DNA of 64,000 bases from Bacillota bacterium (GTDB lineage Bacteria; Bacillota; Negativicutes; Sporomusales; Sporomusaceae): the NCBI GenBank assembly GCA_017889705.1, contig JAGGAB010000006.1:58406-122405 (forward strand), written 5' to 3'. The notes under the pieces are model-generated. The model saw only the letters and a list, made by a program, of their open reading frames with translations. It had not been told where the DNA came from and did not search any database. This document shows positions 27,266 through 35,921 of this stretch, one piece after another. The position numbers were made by a program, and so were the translations under genes. The number at the start of each line of letters is the position of its first letter. The first letter of the stretch is position 1.

Positions 27266-27841
27266 TCAATTTTCTTTCTGTTTAGCGGCAAAACCACCGA
27301 GCAGCGCTGTTACCGGATAATACAGCAGCTGCGCAACAACCGTATTAGCAACAGACATTGTCACTACAACAGGCAGCATACCATAAAGATAAACATTAAG
27401 CGGCAAACCCAAAATAAGTTTTGCCAAGGTAGTAAAGGTCAGACCGCTGGCCAGAGTGCCAAACAAGGCGCCCAGTGCCGGCCGAAGATCTAATTTCCCC
27501 AATTTCATACGGAAAGGTAAACCCACTATCAGTGCACATACCAGCGCCCCCACTGGTTCACTGATTAAATTACCATAAGGAAACATCGATTTGGAGGTAG
27601 CCAGACACAGCGCCCCGGCAACTAAACCAATACCAAGCGCCCGGCTCGGTGGCAGGCGGAACAATACGATTGCCAAACAATACATTGAAATAATCCAGTT
27701 CGGTGAAATCCCCGCAATACTCGGACTAACCAGCCGCAAAATGGCGCCAATCGCCAGCAACATCGCCGAAACAGCCGCCCAACGGAACCGGCCCTCTTGC
27801 CCGGTAGTAACATCAACCAACTTACGCTCTTTGTTTTCCAT
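27266..27841 (-). CDS. trpP: TrpP-like tryptophan transporter / candidate ECF S component
   Basis: A 191-residue protein with about six hydrophobic helices and a charged N-terminus. It resembles TrpP, the Bacillus tryptophan permease-like family: AVSAMLLAIGAILRLVSP at the first helix, PNWIISMYCLAIVLF, GLVAGALCLAT, the P-x-G-N-x2-x3-PV pattern (FPYGNLISEPVGAL), and a final YYPVTALLGGF. Its leader is a T-box with UGG (Trp) specifier, which independently supports tryptophan as substrate. TrpP-like proteins have been proposed as substrate-binding components of energy-coupling-factor transporters. An EcfA-EcfA-EcfT module with a homologous Trp T-box lies at 46511-48879. The ATG follows GGGGAGG. 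Substrate assignment is strong; ECF partnership is inference. Confidence 0.82.
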   Translation of the reverse strand: MENKERKLVDVTTGQEGRFRWAAVSAMLLAIGAILRLVSPSIAGISPNWIISMYCLAIVLFRLPPSRALGIGLVAGALCLATSKSMFPYGNLISEPVGALVCALIVGLPFRMKLGKLDLRPALGALFGTLASGLTFTTLAKLILGLPLNVYLYGMLPVVVTMSVANTVVAQLLYYPVTALLGGFAAKQKEN

Positions 27842-27878
27842 TTTTCAATAACCTCCCCAAAATTTTATAATATCAAAA

Positions 27879-28013
27879 GCGTACCGGACGTACGCTGGAG
27901 TGAAGCCCGGAAGAGATGCAACACCGTCGCCTATGAAACTGCTAATAAGAAGGTAGTTGTTTAGCAAGACCAAGATTAATAGCATCGCACAGATGGCGGC
28001 TTATCGCCAATTC
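27879..28013 (-). repeat. post-T-box leader element, copy 1
   Basis: 135 bases between the T-box terminator and trpP. By eye about three quarters are identical to 48980-49111, which lies in the same place in the leader of the ECF operon. Shared blocks (minus strand) are CGCCATCTGT, TTTC-TAGGCG, GGGCTTCACTCCAGCGTACG and CCGGTACGC. The distal part forms a hairpin GCGTAC / GTACGC followed here by TTTTGATATT, so it could be a second terminator. Function unknown. Confidence 0.6.
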
Positions 28014-28034
28014 TAAAATATGAGCCACAAAATA

Positions 28035-28089
28035 CAAAAACCCCGTCCCTGGATATATGCATATACATACATATATCCAAGGGACGGGG
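28035..28089 (-). terminator. T-box regulated terminator of trpP
   Basis: A long stem, CCCCGTCCCTGGATATAT with ATATATCC-A-AGGGACGGGG (one bulge), followed on the minus strand by TTTTTGTATTTTG. It would be replaced by the antiterminator when uncharged tRNA binds. Confidence 0.88.
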
Positions 28090-28328
28090 TATAACCCGCG
28101 GTGCCACCCTCATTGACCACACCAAAGTGCGATCCGGCTCATCAAAGTACGAGACAATGTCCGATACTCGCTTCCTGATAACGGCGGAAGAATCCCGTCA
28201 GCGCCTACCCCGCTCACGCGGCTCAGACTGCATCTCCCAGGCCCATTCAACACACCGGTCGGCACCAACCTCTCACTACCGTTGGCTCGCTGCAGCTTCC
28301 TTTGTATGTTTACTCTTCCTGGTCATTG
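28090..28328 (-). promoter_or_regulatory. T-box leader, tRNA-Trp responsive (upstream of trpP)
   Basis: The minus strand carries the T-box core AGGGTGGCACCGCGGG (28095-28110). Its UGGC bulge fits a tRNA with discriminator G, as in tRNA-Trp. The stem I end is GCCTGGGAG, preceded by TGAA-TGG; the specifier codon UGG is at 28243-28245. AGGAAGAGTA marks the start of stem I. Low tryptophan (uncharged tRNA-Trp) should allow read-through into trpP. Confidence 0.93.
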
Positions 28329-28358
28329 ATATTGTTATTATGCACTGATTGTGTATAT

Positions 28359-28388
28359 AGGATACCAAGGGACACGTACAGTTGTCAA
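28359..28388 (-). promoter_or_regulatory. promoter of T-box/trpP unit
   Basis: Minus strand TTGACA (28383-28388), 18-base spacer, TATCCT (28359-28364). Confidence 0.6.
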
Positions 28389-28487
28389 TACACAAATTAC
28401 TTGGGAGGTATTTTTATTTTAGCAGCGAAACTTCTCTGTATGTGCAGACCACAAAAATTACTGCCAGATTATTAGTGAGGTGTATGT

Positions 28488-29573
28488 ATGCCAGGTTTTG
28501 CGTTTTCTATTGGTTTGTTTTTTAGTTTATTACTGCTGTTTTCCCCAGCATTTGCCTCAGCCGCTCACCAGCCAACAGCCACCCCCACAATACCTGCCGT
28601 TAAAATCTTTTCGCTTAACCATAAAGATGTTGTTGCCGTAGCGGTAGAGGTTCGACTGCCGGCAGGCAGTATTGCCGATCCGTTAACCTATAGCTTTGAC
28701 CCGCAGTATCAGCTAACCCAAAAGGCTGACAGCATTACACTTACAATTGACGCCGATCCTGATCTTGCCAGTACTTCGGCTGTTCCTCCGGTAAACTCTT
28801 CACGTTTATTACAATTGACAACAGCTGCCACCACCAATACCTTTACACTTACCGCCACCTATCACCCGCAAGCCGGCAAGCCATCACTGACGCTCGTAAA
28901 ACGCAAGCGGGTACTGCAGCCTGACAACACCCTCGCTTTTAGAACTTACCTTGTCCTGAGCTTTGCCGATGCAGCCATATCCCCGCCCAAGACCATCGTG
29001 CTTGATGCCGGTCATGGCGGCTCGGCCTTGGGAGCAACCAGCAATACACTTGTGGAAAAGGACCTCAATCTTGACATTGCCCTCTTAAGCCGTGATCTTT
29101 TCCGACAACATGGTTATGATGTATATATGACCCGAACCGACGACAGTAATCCCGGCTTGCTTGACCGCGCGGACGCCGCCAACATTCTGCAGGCTGACGT
29201 TTTCTTGTCCATTCATAACAATTCTATTCCTACCGATATGCCTGATGCTGCAAAAAAACTGTACCGGGGGACTACAGCCCTTTATAATGCTGCTGCCCCT
29301 AAGCCAGCTAAGGAATTGGCTCAACTATTGGCCGATGAATTATCAGGTACACTCCGCATCCATCAATATCCGTTGCAAGACCGGCCTAATTTAGTTGTTC
29401 TCAACTCAACCTGGGTGCCGGCAGTCATTGCCGAAGTTGCGATGATGCCTCATCCTCAGGATGCCAAAATGCTATCACAACGGGTATATCGCCAGCAGGC
29501 TGCTGAGGCAGTTTTTCGTGCTGTCGAAAACTTTTTTTCCTTGATGCCTGCAAAAGACGGGAGGAGATTTTAG
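28488..29573 (+). CDS. N-acetylmuramoyl-L-alanine amidase (Amidase_3)
   Basis: A 361-residue exported zinc amidase that cleaves the bond between muramic acid and L-Ala in peptidoglycan. Signal peptide at residues 1-24 (ends AFASAA). Residues 35-150 form a beta-rich N-terminal domain of AMIN type. The Amidase_3 catalytic domain (about 168-352) has VLDAGHGGSALGATS, the Glu in LVEKDLNLDIALL, FLSIHNNSIP and the final VIAEVAMMPHPQDAKML. The zinc ligands (His, Glu, His) and the distal Glu are all present. The start follows a weak GTGAGGTG. The next gene starts one base after its stop, so the two are cotranscribed. The likely location is the periplasm or the septum. Confidence 0.92.
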   Translation: MPGFAFSIGLFFSLLLLFSPAFASAAHQPTATPTIPAVKIFSLNHKDVVAVAVEVRLPAGSIADPLTYSFDPQYQLTQKADSITLTIDADPDLASTSAVPPVNSSRLLQLTTAATTNTFTLTATYHPQAGKPSLTLVKRKRVLQPDNTLAFRTYLVLSFADAAISPPKTIVLDAGHGGSALGATSNTLVEKDLNLDIALLSRDLFRQHGYDVYMTRTDDSNPGLLDRADAANILQADVFLSIHNNSIPTDMPDAAKKLYRGTTALYNAAAPKPAKELAQLLADELSGTLRIHQYPLQDRPNLVVLNSTWVPAVIAEVAMMPHPQDAKMLSQRVYRQQAAEAVFRAVENFFSLMPAKDGRRF

Positions 29574-29574
29574 T

Positions 29575-30501
29575 ATGCTGCTCACTGTCCTTTATAAACA
29601 CCTTGTCATCACTGCTCTAACCCTCTGGTTAACACTCAGTCCTCTCCACAGCGAAGCAACTCAGCTTGCCGCAAACGGCGCAGCCAATAGTGCCAATAAC
29701 GGCCTGGCTGCTGCGGCTGATGACGGCACATTATATTACCTTGATCTTACCGGCGACATCTATGCCGGTGGTCAGGAAAATATCTATCGACTGCGGCCTG
29801 GCGCTGCGTCCCCTGAGCTCATCTGTGCCGATGAAGCCTGGAATCTGACTATTTCCGGGAAATATTTATATTACAGCAACTGGTCAGATCAACATTATCT
29901 CTATCGTATAAAACCGGACGGCAGCGAAAAAACCAAACTCAGCAGTCAGCCGGTCAGTGCCTTGACCGCCGCCAACCGCTTGTTGATTTATGCCACCCGC
30001 GGTAACAACGGCGAGGCTGTAGGCATCTATACATTATCTGCAGATAATCCCACAACTCCGCAAAAGCTTGCCGATGACCTGGCCGAAAATCTTATAGTCA
30101 ACGCAGACTGGATTTATTACCTTAATGCCGCTGACCAATACCGGATATATAAAATTAAGACTGACGGAACCGGTCGCTGTAAACTTGCCGACGAGCAGGC
30201 TGTTTTTATGGCAGTCGCCCAGGATACCATCTATTACAGTAATGCCGCCGACAACCAAAAACTCTATGCCATGTCGCTTGACGGCCGCCAGATCACTAAG
30301 TTGACCGATAATAGTGTTGGTTTTATTAACATTATTGATAACTGGATTTACTATACTGATAGTTCCGCCCATCATGCCTTATACCGGATGAACACCACCA
30401 ACCTCAGCCAACAGCAGCTTTGCGATTTAGGCATTGGCCCACAACCCATTCTCCTTGTTAATAATTTAGTTTATTATAACCGCCTGTTTTTTAAACGCTA
30501 G
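29575..30501 (+). CDS. exported DUF5050-type beta-propeller protein
   Basis: A 308-residue secreted protein with a signal peptide (residues 1-28). The rest is made of about six repeats of 38-45 residues with the pattern [W/Y]IYYLN-x-[S/A]D-x2-x-LYRI-K-x-DG-x3-KL (for example YYSNWSDQHYLYRIKPDGSEKTKL and YYSNAADNQKLYAMSLDGRQ). This repeat is typical of the DUF5050/LDL-receptor-like beta-propeller domain found in surface proteins of Firmicutes, often beside amidases. Enzymatic activity is not expected; a binding or scaffolding role in the cell wall is likely. GGAGGAG precedes the ATG. It is cotranscribed with the amidase upstream. Confidence 0.8.
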   Translation: MLLTVLYKHLVITALTLWLTLSPLHSEATQLAANGAANSANNGLAAAADDGTLYYLDLTGDIYAGGQENIYRLRPGAASPELICADEAWNLTISGKYLYYSNWSDQHYLYRIKPDGSEKTKLSSQPVSALTAANRLLIYATRGNNGEAVGIYTLSADNPTTPQKLADDLAENLIVNADWIYYLNAADQYRIYKIKTDGTGRCKLADEQAVFMAVAQDTIYYSNAADNQKLYAMSLDGRQITKLTDNSVGFINIIDNWIYYTDSSAHHALYRMNTTNLSQQQLCDLGIGPQPILLVNNLVYYNRLFFKR

Positions 30502-30575
30502 TCCCTGTTTTGCACCAGCAGTCTCGTTTTTTGCCTTTTCCCCTGTCTCAGCTTACCTGATAGGAGGCCATATTT

Positions 30576-32234
30576 GTGTTAAACCGTCTGCCCTTCCTCC
30601 GCTTTTTGACACTGGCAAGCCTGCTTTGTGCCCTTACCCTGTCATTACCATCTGCTTGGGCCAACCAGACTGAACCGCAGCCTGGTTATTACATACTGCC
30701 ACCTTATAAACTCCCCGCCAAATCTTCACCCCTTGATAAGCAATTGCTAAAAATCATGGAGACCTACAAGATTGTCGGCTTATCAGCCGCCATTTTTAAT
30801 GATAACAAGCTTATCTGGAAAGGCGGCTATGGTTGGGCTAATCTGGAAGCGACTCTACCAGTAACCCCTGGCACCATCTTCCGTGCGGCTTCATTATCCA
30901 AAATGGTCACCGCAACCGCCCTGATGCAGCTATATGATCAGGGTAAATTTGCTCTTGACGATGATATCAGTTTATATCTTGGTTACCAAGTTCGAAACCC
31001 GCTTTATCCAGATGACAAAATCACGTTTCGCCACCTATTAACTCACACCTCAAGCATTTTGGACGATGGAGCCTATGCAGCGATTTTGGAAACACCGTCG
31101 CAGCTTTTTGAAACCGCTGTCAAAGAACTCCTAGTTCCTGATGGCGCCTATTATGACCCTGCCACTTTTGGCGATTATGCCCCAGGCTCACAGTTCAGTT
31201 ATTCTAACTTTGGCACCGGCATTGTTGGCGCGCTTGTCGAAAAACTCTCCGGCTTGTCTTTTGACCAATACTGCACCCGGTATATCTTTAAACCGCTGGC
31301 TATGGATGCCAGTTTTGAACCTGCCACCATCAAGAACTGGCAAAATATCGCCGTATTATATCGCCCCGATACAGATCTGGCAAGTTTCCGACCAACTAAA
31401 GACAATTATCAGGGACAAAAGCCGCTGCCACCTGAGCCCCATCCCCTTGGCACATTGGCCCATTCTCCGGCCGGCGGCTTACGGGTAAACGCAACCGATT
31501 TCGCCAAATTTATTCAGGCCCATATGAATGGCGGCGTATATAGCGGAACTCGTATTCTCAAAAACGATACGGCTGATCTTATGCATAACATGCATTGGGC
31601 CGGGTTCGGTCTTAGCGGTTTTTATAGACAAAAAGGCTTAAATTTTCATATTACCGACGACTTGGTTCCAGGAAAACGCCTAGTGGGTCATGCCGGCGAA
31701 GCCTACGGCCTAGTCAGCGACGCCTACTATAATCCTGTCAGTAAACAGGGTATCGTTTTTTTCCTGAACGGCGCCGATCTCTCAGCTGAATCTAATCCTT
31801 ATCATCCGGTAGAAACAGACATTGCCACTGCACTATTTTCTGCTTTTCCCGCCAAAGACAGCAAGAAAGCCACTCAGCTAACTGCCAAAGCAGGCGCAAA
31901 ATTTATTATGGTAAATGATCGCAAAATTTTCCTGCAGACCCCTGTCCAATTTACGAAAATCGGCAAATCACAATACCTGTTTTTGCCGCCGCTGGCAGCA
32001 GCCGATGTTCTTAATGCCACACTTGAGCAAACGGTAAATTCCGTTACATTTACTAGCGGTCCTAATCAGGTTACCCTCACTTCCGGCCAAACAGCCATGC
32101 AGGTTAACGGCAAAACGATGCGGCTGCAGTCCCCCCCTTACTTGCATAACCAGCAACTGCTGATCCCTGTTCGCGAGCTGGCCGAAGCGCTAAACAGCAA
32201 TATTAAAATACGACTGCAATTATCTGATGACTAA
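30576..32234 (+). CDS. exported serine hydrolase (class C beta-lactamase fold) with C-terminal copper amine oxidase-type domain
   Basis: 552 residues from a GTG eight bases after AGGAGG. Signal peptide at residues 1-29. The beta-lactamase/DD-peptidase domain (about 45-430) has the SxxK motif in RAASLSKMVT, the Tyr motif YSN and the third motif HAG in VGHAGEAYG, so the serine machinery is intact. The last 110 residues end in KTMRLQSPPYLHNQQLLIPVRELAEAL, a copper amine oxidase N-terminal-like (stalk) domain that Firmicutes attach to cell-wall proteins. It is the third gene of an exported cluster with the amidase and propeller protein. Probable role: peptidoglycan-related peptidase or esterase. 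Confidence 0.88.
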   Translation: MLNRLPFLRFLTLASLLCALTLSLPSAWANQTEPQPGYYILPPYKLPAKSSPLDKQLLKIMETYKIVGLSAAIFNDNKLIWKGGYGWANLEATLPVTPGTIFRAASLSKMVTATALMQLYDQGKFALDDDISLYLGYQVRNPLYPDDKITFRHLLTHTSSILDDGAYAAILETPSQLFETAVKELLVPDGAYYDPATFGDYAPGSQFSYSNFGTGIVGALVEKLSGLSFDQYCTRYIFKPLAMDASFEPATIKNWQNIAVLYRPDTDLASFRPTKDNYQGQKPLPPEPHPLGTLAHSPAGGLRVNATDFAKFIQAHMNGGVYSGTRILKNDTADLMHNMHWAGFGLSGFYRQKGLNFHITDDLVPGKRLVGHAGEAYGLVSDAYYNPVSKQGIVFFLNGADLSAESNPYHPVETDIATALFSAFPAKDSKKATQLTAKAGAKFIMVNDRKIFLQTPVQFTKIGKSQYLFLPPLAAADVLNATLEQTVNSVTFTSGPNQVTLTSGQTAMQVNGKTMRLQSPPYLHNQQLLIPVRELAEALNSNIKIRLQLSDD

Positions 32235-32243
32235 CCCGTTCTA

Positions 32244-32271
32244 ATACTCCCGTCCGCTGTAGGCGGGAGTA
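32244..32271. terminator. hairpin after serine hydrolase gene
   Basis: Perfect stem AATACTCCCG / CGGGAGTATT 10 bases past the stop. No T-run follows (CCCCCTC), so it may act as an RNA 3' stabiliser or a weak terminator. Confidence 0.5.
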
Positions 32272-32321
32272 TTCCCCCTCGGGCACAGGCGAACGGCTAG
32301 ACGTTAGGATAATTCGACTAA

Positions 32322-32353
32322 GATTCAGGTGGGGTTAAAACCCCATCTGAATC
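32322..32353. terminator. hairpin between convergent genes
   Basis: 15-bp stem GATTCAGGTGGGGTT / AACCCCATCTGAATC with an AA loop and one G-T pair, lying between the convergent serine hydrolase and VWA genes. T-runs are poor on both sides. Likely a shared 3'-end hairpin. Confidence 0.5.
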
Positions 32354-32362
32354 AAGTCTCAT

Positions 32363-34006
32363 TTATAGCGAAAACAAAACGCCGCCACCCGCAGTTGTAA
32401 GTTTTGGCAAAAAGTCATCATTACTGCCAAGTCCAATACACAAAAAACCGCAGTTTTCTTTTCTTAGCTCATCAGCCGCTGACAGCGCTTCTGCCAGCGG
32501 CTGAATATTTTCATCATACCGTTTGCTGGGCATACCGTCAGTGATTAACACCAAGAGCGGTTTTCCGGCCTGTTGTTCCTTTACATAGGCCAAGGCATAT
32601 TTGATACCTGCCGCAAGCGGCGTAGCTCCCCTCGGAACAATCTCGGCAAATCCCGCTAGTACCACTTGCCTGCTAGTAGTAAAGGAACGCAAAATAACAG
32701 CGCGTTTATCCTGGAAGATCACCAAACTGATCCGACCGCAGCCAAAACGGCTGATTTTACTGGCTAGCTGCCTGGCTGTTTGTATGCGATTACCGGCCAT
32801 ACTGCCACTGCTGTCCACTATCAGGCAAATATCCGTGCCCGGCCGCTGCCGGTAGCCGGAATACCTAAGATCTTGTGCCGTAATCCGCAAGCTTCCAGTC
32901 AACTCTTCTGTAACCAAGCGTTTAGCAGCCGCGCTGACAGTTGCTGTTACATCAAACCCGGACGAGCCCGGCTGACAGGTAAAGGCAATCGTCTTACTTC
33001 CTAGCTGCTGATATTTCCGGATGTTTTTTTTGTAGGTTGTTTTGCCAGCTCTCTGCCTCCCCTGGCCAAGTGCTTGCTTATAACAGTCATAGAGCGCTTT
33101 GACTGAAAAAGCTGCGGCGGTCCCAGGAGCTTGGCAAGTGACTTGCTGCGGTTTTCTTAATTCACTAACTTTAAGAAAACCATCTCCCCCGACATAGGTC
33201 TGGGCCCCGCCCTGATTTGCCGACACTAGCCCCGTAGTAACCGAGCTGACCGAATCCTCGCACACCGGCGCAACTTTTAGCGGGCTGTCTCCTGTTGCGT
33301 CAGGCATTAGCCAAACTTGCTGCCCTGATTTTTGTACCGCCTGGCCGGTAAGCAACGAATCGGTTTTGTCGGCATACGGGCTAAGATCTGCCAGACCATC
33401 AGCACCTTTCACATAAGAAATGCCTTCATTACACCTAAGTTCCAGCCCCAGATCCATTATGGCGGTTTCAACGGCGGCCACAATATAAAATAAGCACGCC
33501 AGATTATCCTGCGGCAAGAGCAAAGCCACATGTACATGGTTTTCGTGCACCCGCTGTACTGACGGCTTTTGCCCGTTTTGCAAGTTCCCGGTTATCTTGC
33601 CGCCGCCGGTGGCTGTCTGAATATCGACATAATCAGGATTTACCTGGCAGTTGCCGGTAAGTAAATTCTGCTCCCCGGCAAGATTTTGATAAACTTCCAG
33701 CGCCACGCAAATATATCGTGCCGCAAGTTGATGATCCACTCTGCCACATTCATGAAAAATATCCAAATGTCCAATCCGACCACGGTCCTGGCGATAATAA
33801 AAAACTTGTCCGGCGTCGGCATTAACTAGAATCTGCACATACTCAGGCTTATGTGCGTCAAAGGCATGTACGTTATTGCTCACAACAGTACTCTGCCCCA
33901 AACGTATCCCGTGCCCCTTGCAAAGCTCCTCACCAATAACCGCCGCGGCTTCACGCAACCTTACTATCGCTAGAGGCATAAGATTAGTTTTCAGGCTTTC
34001 AACCAT
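32363..34006 (-). CDS. VWA-domain protein, chelatase subunit D-like
   Basis: A 547-residue protein. The C-terminal 190 residues are a von Willebrand A domain like that of ChlD/BchD/CobT: MIDAS motif DICLIVDSSGSMAGNR near residue 375, a Thr position in FTTSRQ, and LVLITDGMPSKRYD near 500. The N-terminal half (residues 1-200, with NNVHAFDAHKPEYVQ, HENHVHVALLLPQDN and VETAIMDLGLEL) is not the usual AAA or acidic linker of ChlD, and I do not recognise it. It overlaps the AAA gene upstream by eight bases, so the two are translationally coupled and likely form an ATPase-VWA machine. Whether it inserts a metal or remodels another protein is not known. Confidence 0.75.
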   Translation of the reverse strand: MVESLKTNLMPLAIVRLREAAAVIGEELCKGHGIRLGQSTVVSNNVHAFDAHKPEYVQILVNADAGQVFYYRQDRGRIGHLDIFHECGRVDHQLAARYICVALEVYQNLAGEQNLLTGNCQVNPDYVDIQTATGGGKITGNLQNGQKPSVQRVHENHVHVALLLPQDNLACLFYIVAAVETAIMDLGLELRCNEGISYVKGADGLADLSPYADKTDSLLTGQAVQKSGQQVWLMPDATGDSPLKVAPVCEDSVSSVTTGLVSANQGGAQTYVGGDGFLKVSELRKPQQVTCQAPGTAAAFSVKALYDCYKQALGQGRQRAGKTTYKKNIRKYQQLGSKTIAFTCQPGSSGFDVTATVSAAAKRLVTEELTGSLRITAQDLRYSGYRQRPGTDICLIVDSSGSMAGNRIQTARQLASKISRFGCGRISLVIFQDKRAVILRSFTTSRQVVLAGFAEIVPRGATPLAAGIKYALAYVKEQQAGKPLLVLITDGMPSKRYDENIQPLAEALSAADELRKENCGFLCIGLGSNDDFLPKLTTAGGGVLFSL

Positions 34007-35294
34007 GTGGCTGAGAATCTCTTGTCACTAACTGCTCGTCAGGCAATCGACTAAGCGGCATAGCCGATTTAGGCGGGGCAATAATCTTAGTATGCAAAGG
34101 ATCAATAAATTGGGCGCCACCACCATTTGCCTGGCTGCTCCGCCCACAGCCAGGCAGACGCGACTGGCTGTGTCGTAAACTTGCCAGCTTATTTTTAATG
34201 CTGCTCCATAACAGACTCCAATATGTTGCCTTCTTTTGGTTAACTACCACAATCGATTCGGAGGCAGGCAGCATTACTGCCGGTTGGTTAGAGAGCAAAC
34301 CCGCTAAGTACGCCATAATAGCCGCAAGTATATCCTCCCCGACACGATGCTTCAAAGTCCAGGGCGCAACCTGCACAAGGTCAATAAGTCCGGCAACATT
34401 CCGCCCAGCCTGCAGGGCGTTAAGGCGCGCGGCTGTTTCCATGGCAATAACCGTTCGCAGGCTTTCCAGCTTATAGATAATATACAGCTTGGCCAATAAC
34501 CGTCTTACCTCTTCACCTATAGAAACAGTATCCAAATCCAGGCTTATACCGTTGCTGCTACCGACCACAGGCCTGCTGCCGGTATCCCCAGCCAGAATAT
34601 GTATGACAGCCTGCTCAGAAACTGGCCGACCCATTGCTACCGTTACATCAAACCGGTCTGCCAGCTGTTTTCTGATAGTGCATAACGCCCCCGGATCTTC
34701 ATCAGGATTGGCGGCTGCCCACACGCACACAGTAACAGGCAGTTCAACCACCGGCAATCCAGCCTCTTCGATCTGCACCCGTCCCGGCCGGGTGCCCATC
34801 ACATCTAACAGTACATCGGCAAGCTCTGGAGCAGTATCCACAAGGCGGTTTATTTCATCAATAAAAATAATACCCCGGTGCGCCTGCGGAATAGTGCCTG
34901 GCAGTAATGCCGCCAGCGGGTTATGGGTATCTGTCAGTTTTGCCAGATCAATACTGCCAACAACCGTGCCGGGCTTGGCCGCCTGGGATATTTCGAGAAA
35001 AGGCCTGGGAACCTGTTCAGTTCCTAAAGCCGCAATTTCTGCCAAAGATAACTGGCGGTGAAGCGGACAATGCGGCTTAGCCGGATCACAATTATATACA
35101 CAGTTCTTTATCCTGGTAATCGGCGGCAACAATGCTCTCGCCGCCCGCATAATGGTTGTTTTTCCTGTGCCGCGTAAGCCTTCGGCCTGAATATGAAACG
35201 CCTGCTCATTTACAAGTGACGTCACCGACATCTCCACTACCTGAAATAGGCTTTGGTTGCCTTGGTGACGAATAAGCCGGTAATATTCGCTCAT
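33999..35294 (-). CDS. AAA+ ATPase, magnesium chelatase subunit I-like
   Basis: A 431-residue AAA+ protein of the ChlI/BchI/MoxR clade. Walker A GLRGTGKTTIM lies near residue 40, Walker B GIIFIDEINRLVDTAPEL near 140, the sensor region VWAAANPDEDPGAL near 205 and the arginine-finger region KQLADRFDVTV near 225. A four-residue-spaced Cys/His cluster (NCVYNCDPAKPHCPLH) follows the first helix, as in some chelatase-like ATPases, and could bind a metal. The C-terminal 70 residues are polar and probably disordered. It is paired with the VWA gene downstream. No corrin, heme or chlorophyll biosynthesis gene is nearby to give the substrate. Confidence 0.8.
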   Translation of the reverse strand: MSEYYRLIRHQGNQSLFQVVEMSVTSLVNEQAFHIQAEGLRGTGKTTIMRAARALLPPITRIKNCVYNCDPAKPHCPLHRQLSLAEIAALGTEQVPRPFLEISQAAKPGTVVGSIDLAKLTDTHNPLAALLPGTIPQAHRGIIFIDEINRLVDTAPELADVLLDVMGTRPGRVQIEEAGLPVVELPVTVCVWAAANPDEDPGALCTIRKQLADRFDVTVAMGRPVSEQAVIHILAGDTGSRPVVGSSNGISLDLDTVSIGEEVRRLLAKLYIIYKLESLRTVIAMETAARLNALQAGRNVAGLIDLVQVAPWTLKHRVGEDILAAIMAYLAGLLSNQPAVMLPASESIVVVNQKKATYWSLLWSSIKNKLASLRHSQSRLPGCGRSSQANGGGAQFIDPLHTKIIAPPKSAMPLSRLPDEQLVTRDSQPHG

Positions 35295-35448
35295 AACACA
35301 TCGTCACTTCCTAAATTGATTTCTGCTATGTATTGTTCCCCGATAAATGGCGACTTAATTCAGACAGCATTTTTATCCCACTGATACATATTTTATTACC
35401 TTACGATCAATTGATTTCAAAATAAATAAAAATTTCTAATAATTCAAC

Positions 35449-35477
35449 TAGACAATTCAAGAAAACCGAGCTATACT
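35449..35477 (+). promoter_or_regulatory. promoter of riboswitch/chemoreceptor unit
   Basis: TAGACA (35449-35454), 17-base spacer, TATACT (35472-35477). The flanking 35295-35448 is AT-rich with nothing else visible. Confidence 0.6.
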
Positions 35478-35576
35478 TGTATAGACAACTAGTCAAAAAT
35501 TGCTATCATAGGAGATAAGTGGAGTTTCTGAGCTAACACTTATAGTCTTGTCAGTTTTAGCACCCTCACCATCTCC

Positions 35577-35664
35577 GCAATAAGTTGGGCATACTTGTCG
35601 AAAGGCAAGGACGCAAAGCTATGGGTCTAACGGCTGTTTACGCCTATGATTGCCAGGTTGCACA
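35577..35664 (+). promoter_or_regulatory. cyclic di-GMP-I (GEMM-I) riboswitch
   Basis: The hallmark order of the GEMM-I aptamer is present: a stem capped by a GAAA tetraloop (CTTGTC-GAAA-GGCAAG), the invariant GGACGCAAAGCTATGGGTCTAA, a second variable stem and TTGCCAGGTTGC closing P1. It stands before a chemoreceptor gene, a common target. An alternative hairpin (TTCGATT / AATCGAA) and a terminator follow. Confidence 0.9.
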
Positions 35665-35682
35665 TTCGATTTCTCTGAATCG

Positions 35683-35717
35683 AAAGAACAGACTGCCCAT
35701 GGCAGTCTGTTCTTTAT
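35683..35717 (+). terminator. riboswitch-controlled terminator
   Basis: A perfect 15-bp stem, AAAGAACAGACTGCC / GGCAGTCTGTTCTTT with a CAT loop, placed 20 bases after the aptamer. It is the likely off state of the c-di-GMP switch; the T-run is short. Confidence 0.8.
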
Positions 35718-35921
35718 AATCCCTGTTTTATCTGTGATATTGCGGAGTTCAAAGACGGAAGGAGGAACCTCAAAGCAAAAAACAGTAAGAAGCCTTTGCC
35801 CCTATAAACGATCACTAACTATATAATTCAGTCGCTATCGAGTATTTGCAACAGCATATAGCTTATTCAAAAATACGGGCACGGTAAATATTTGACAAAA
35901 ATATCGAATGGAGAGTTAATT

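Noticed and set aside
28127..28348. 73-codon open frame on the plus strand
   Set aside because: Antisense to the trpP T-box leader; conserved RNA parts account for the sequence.
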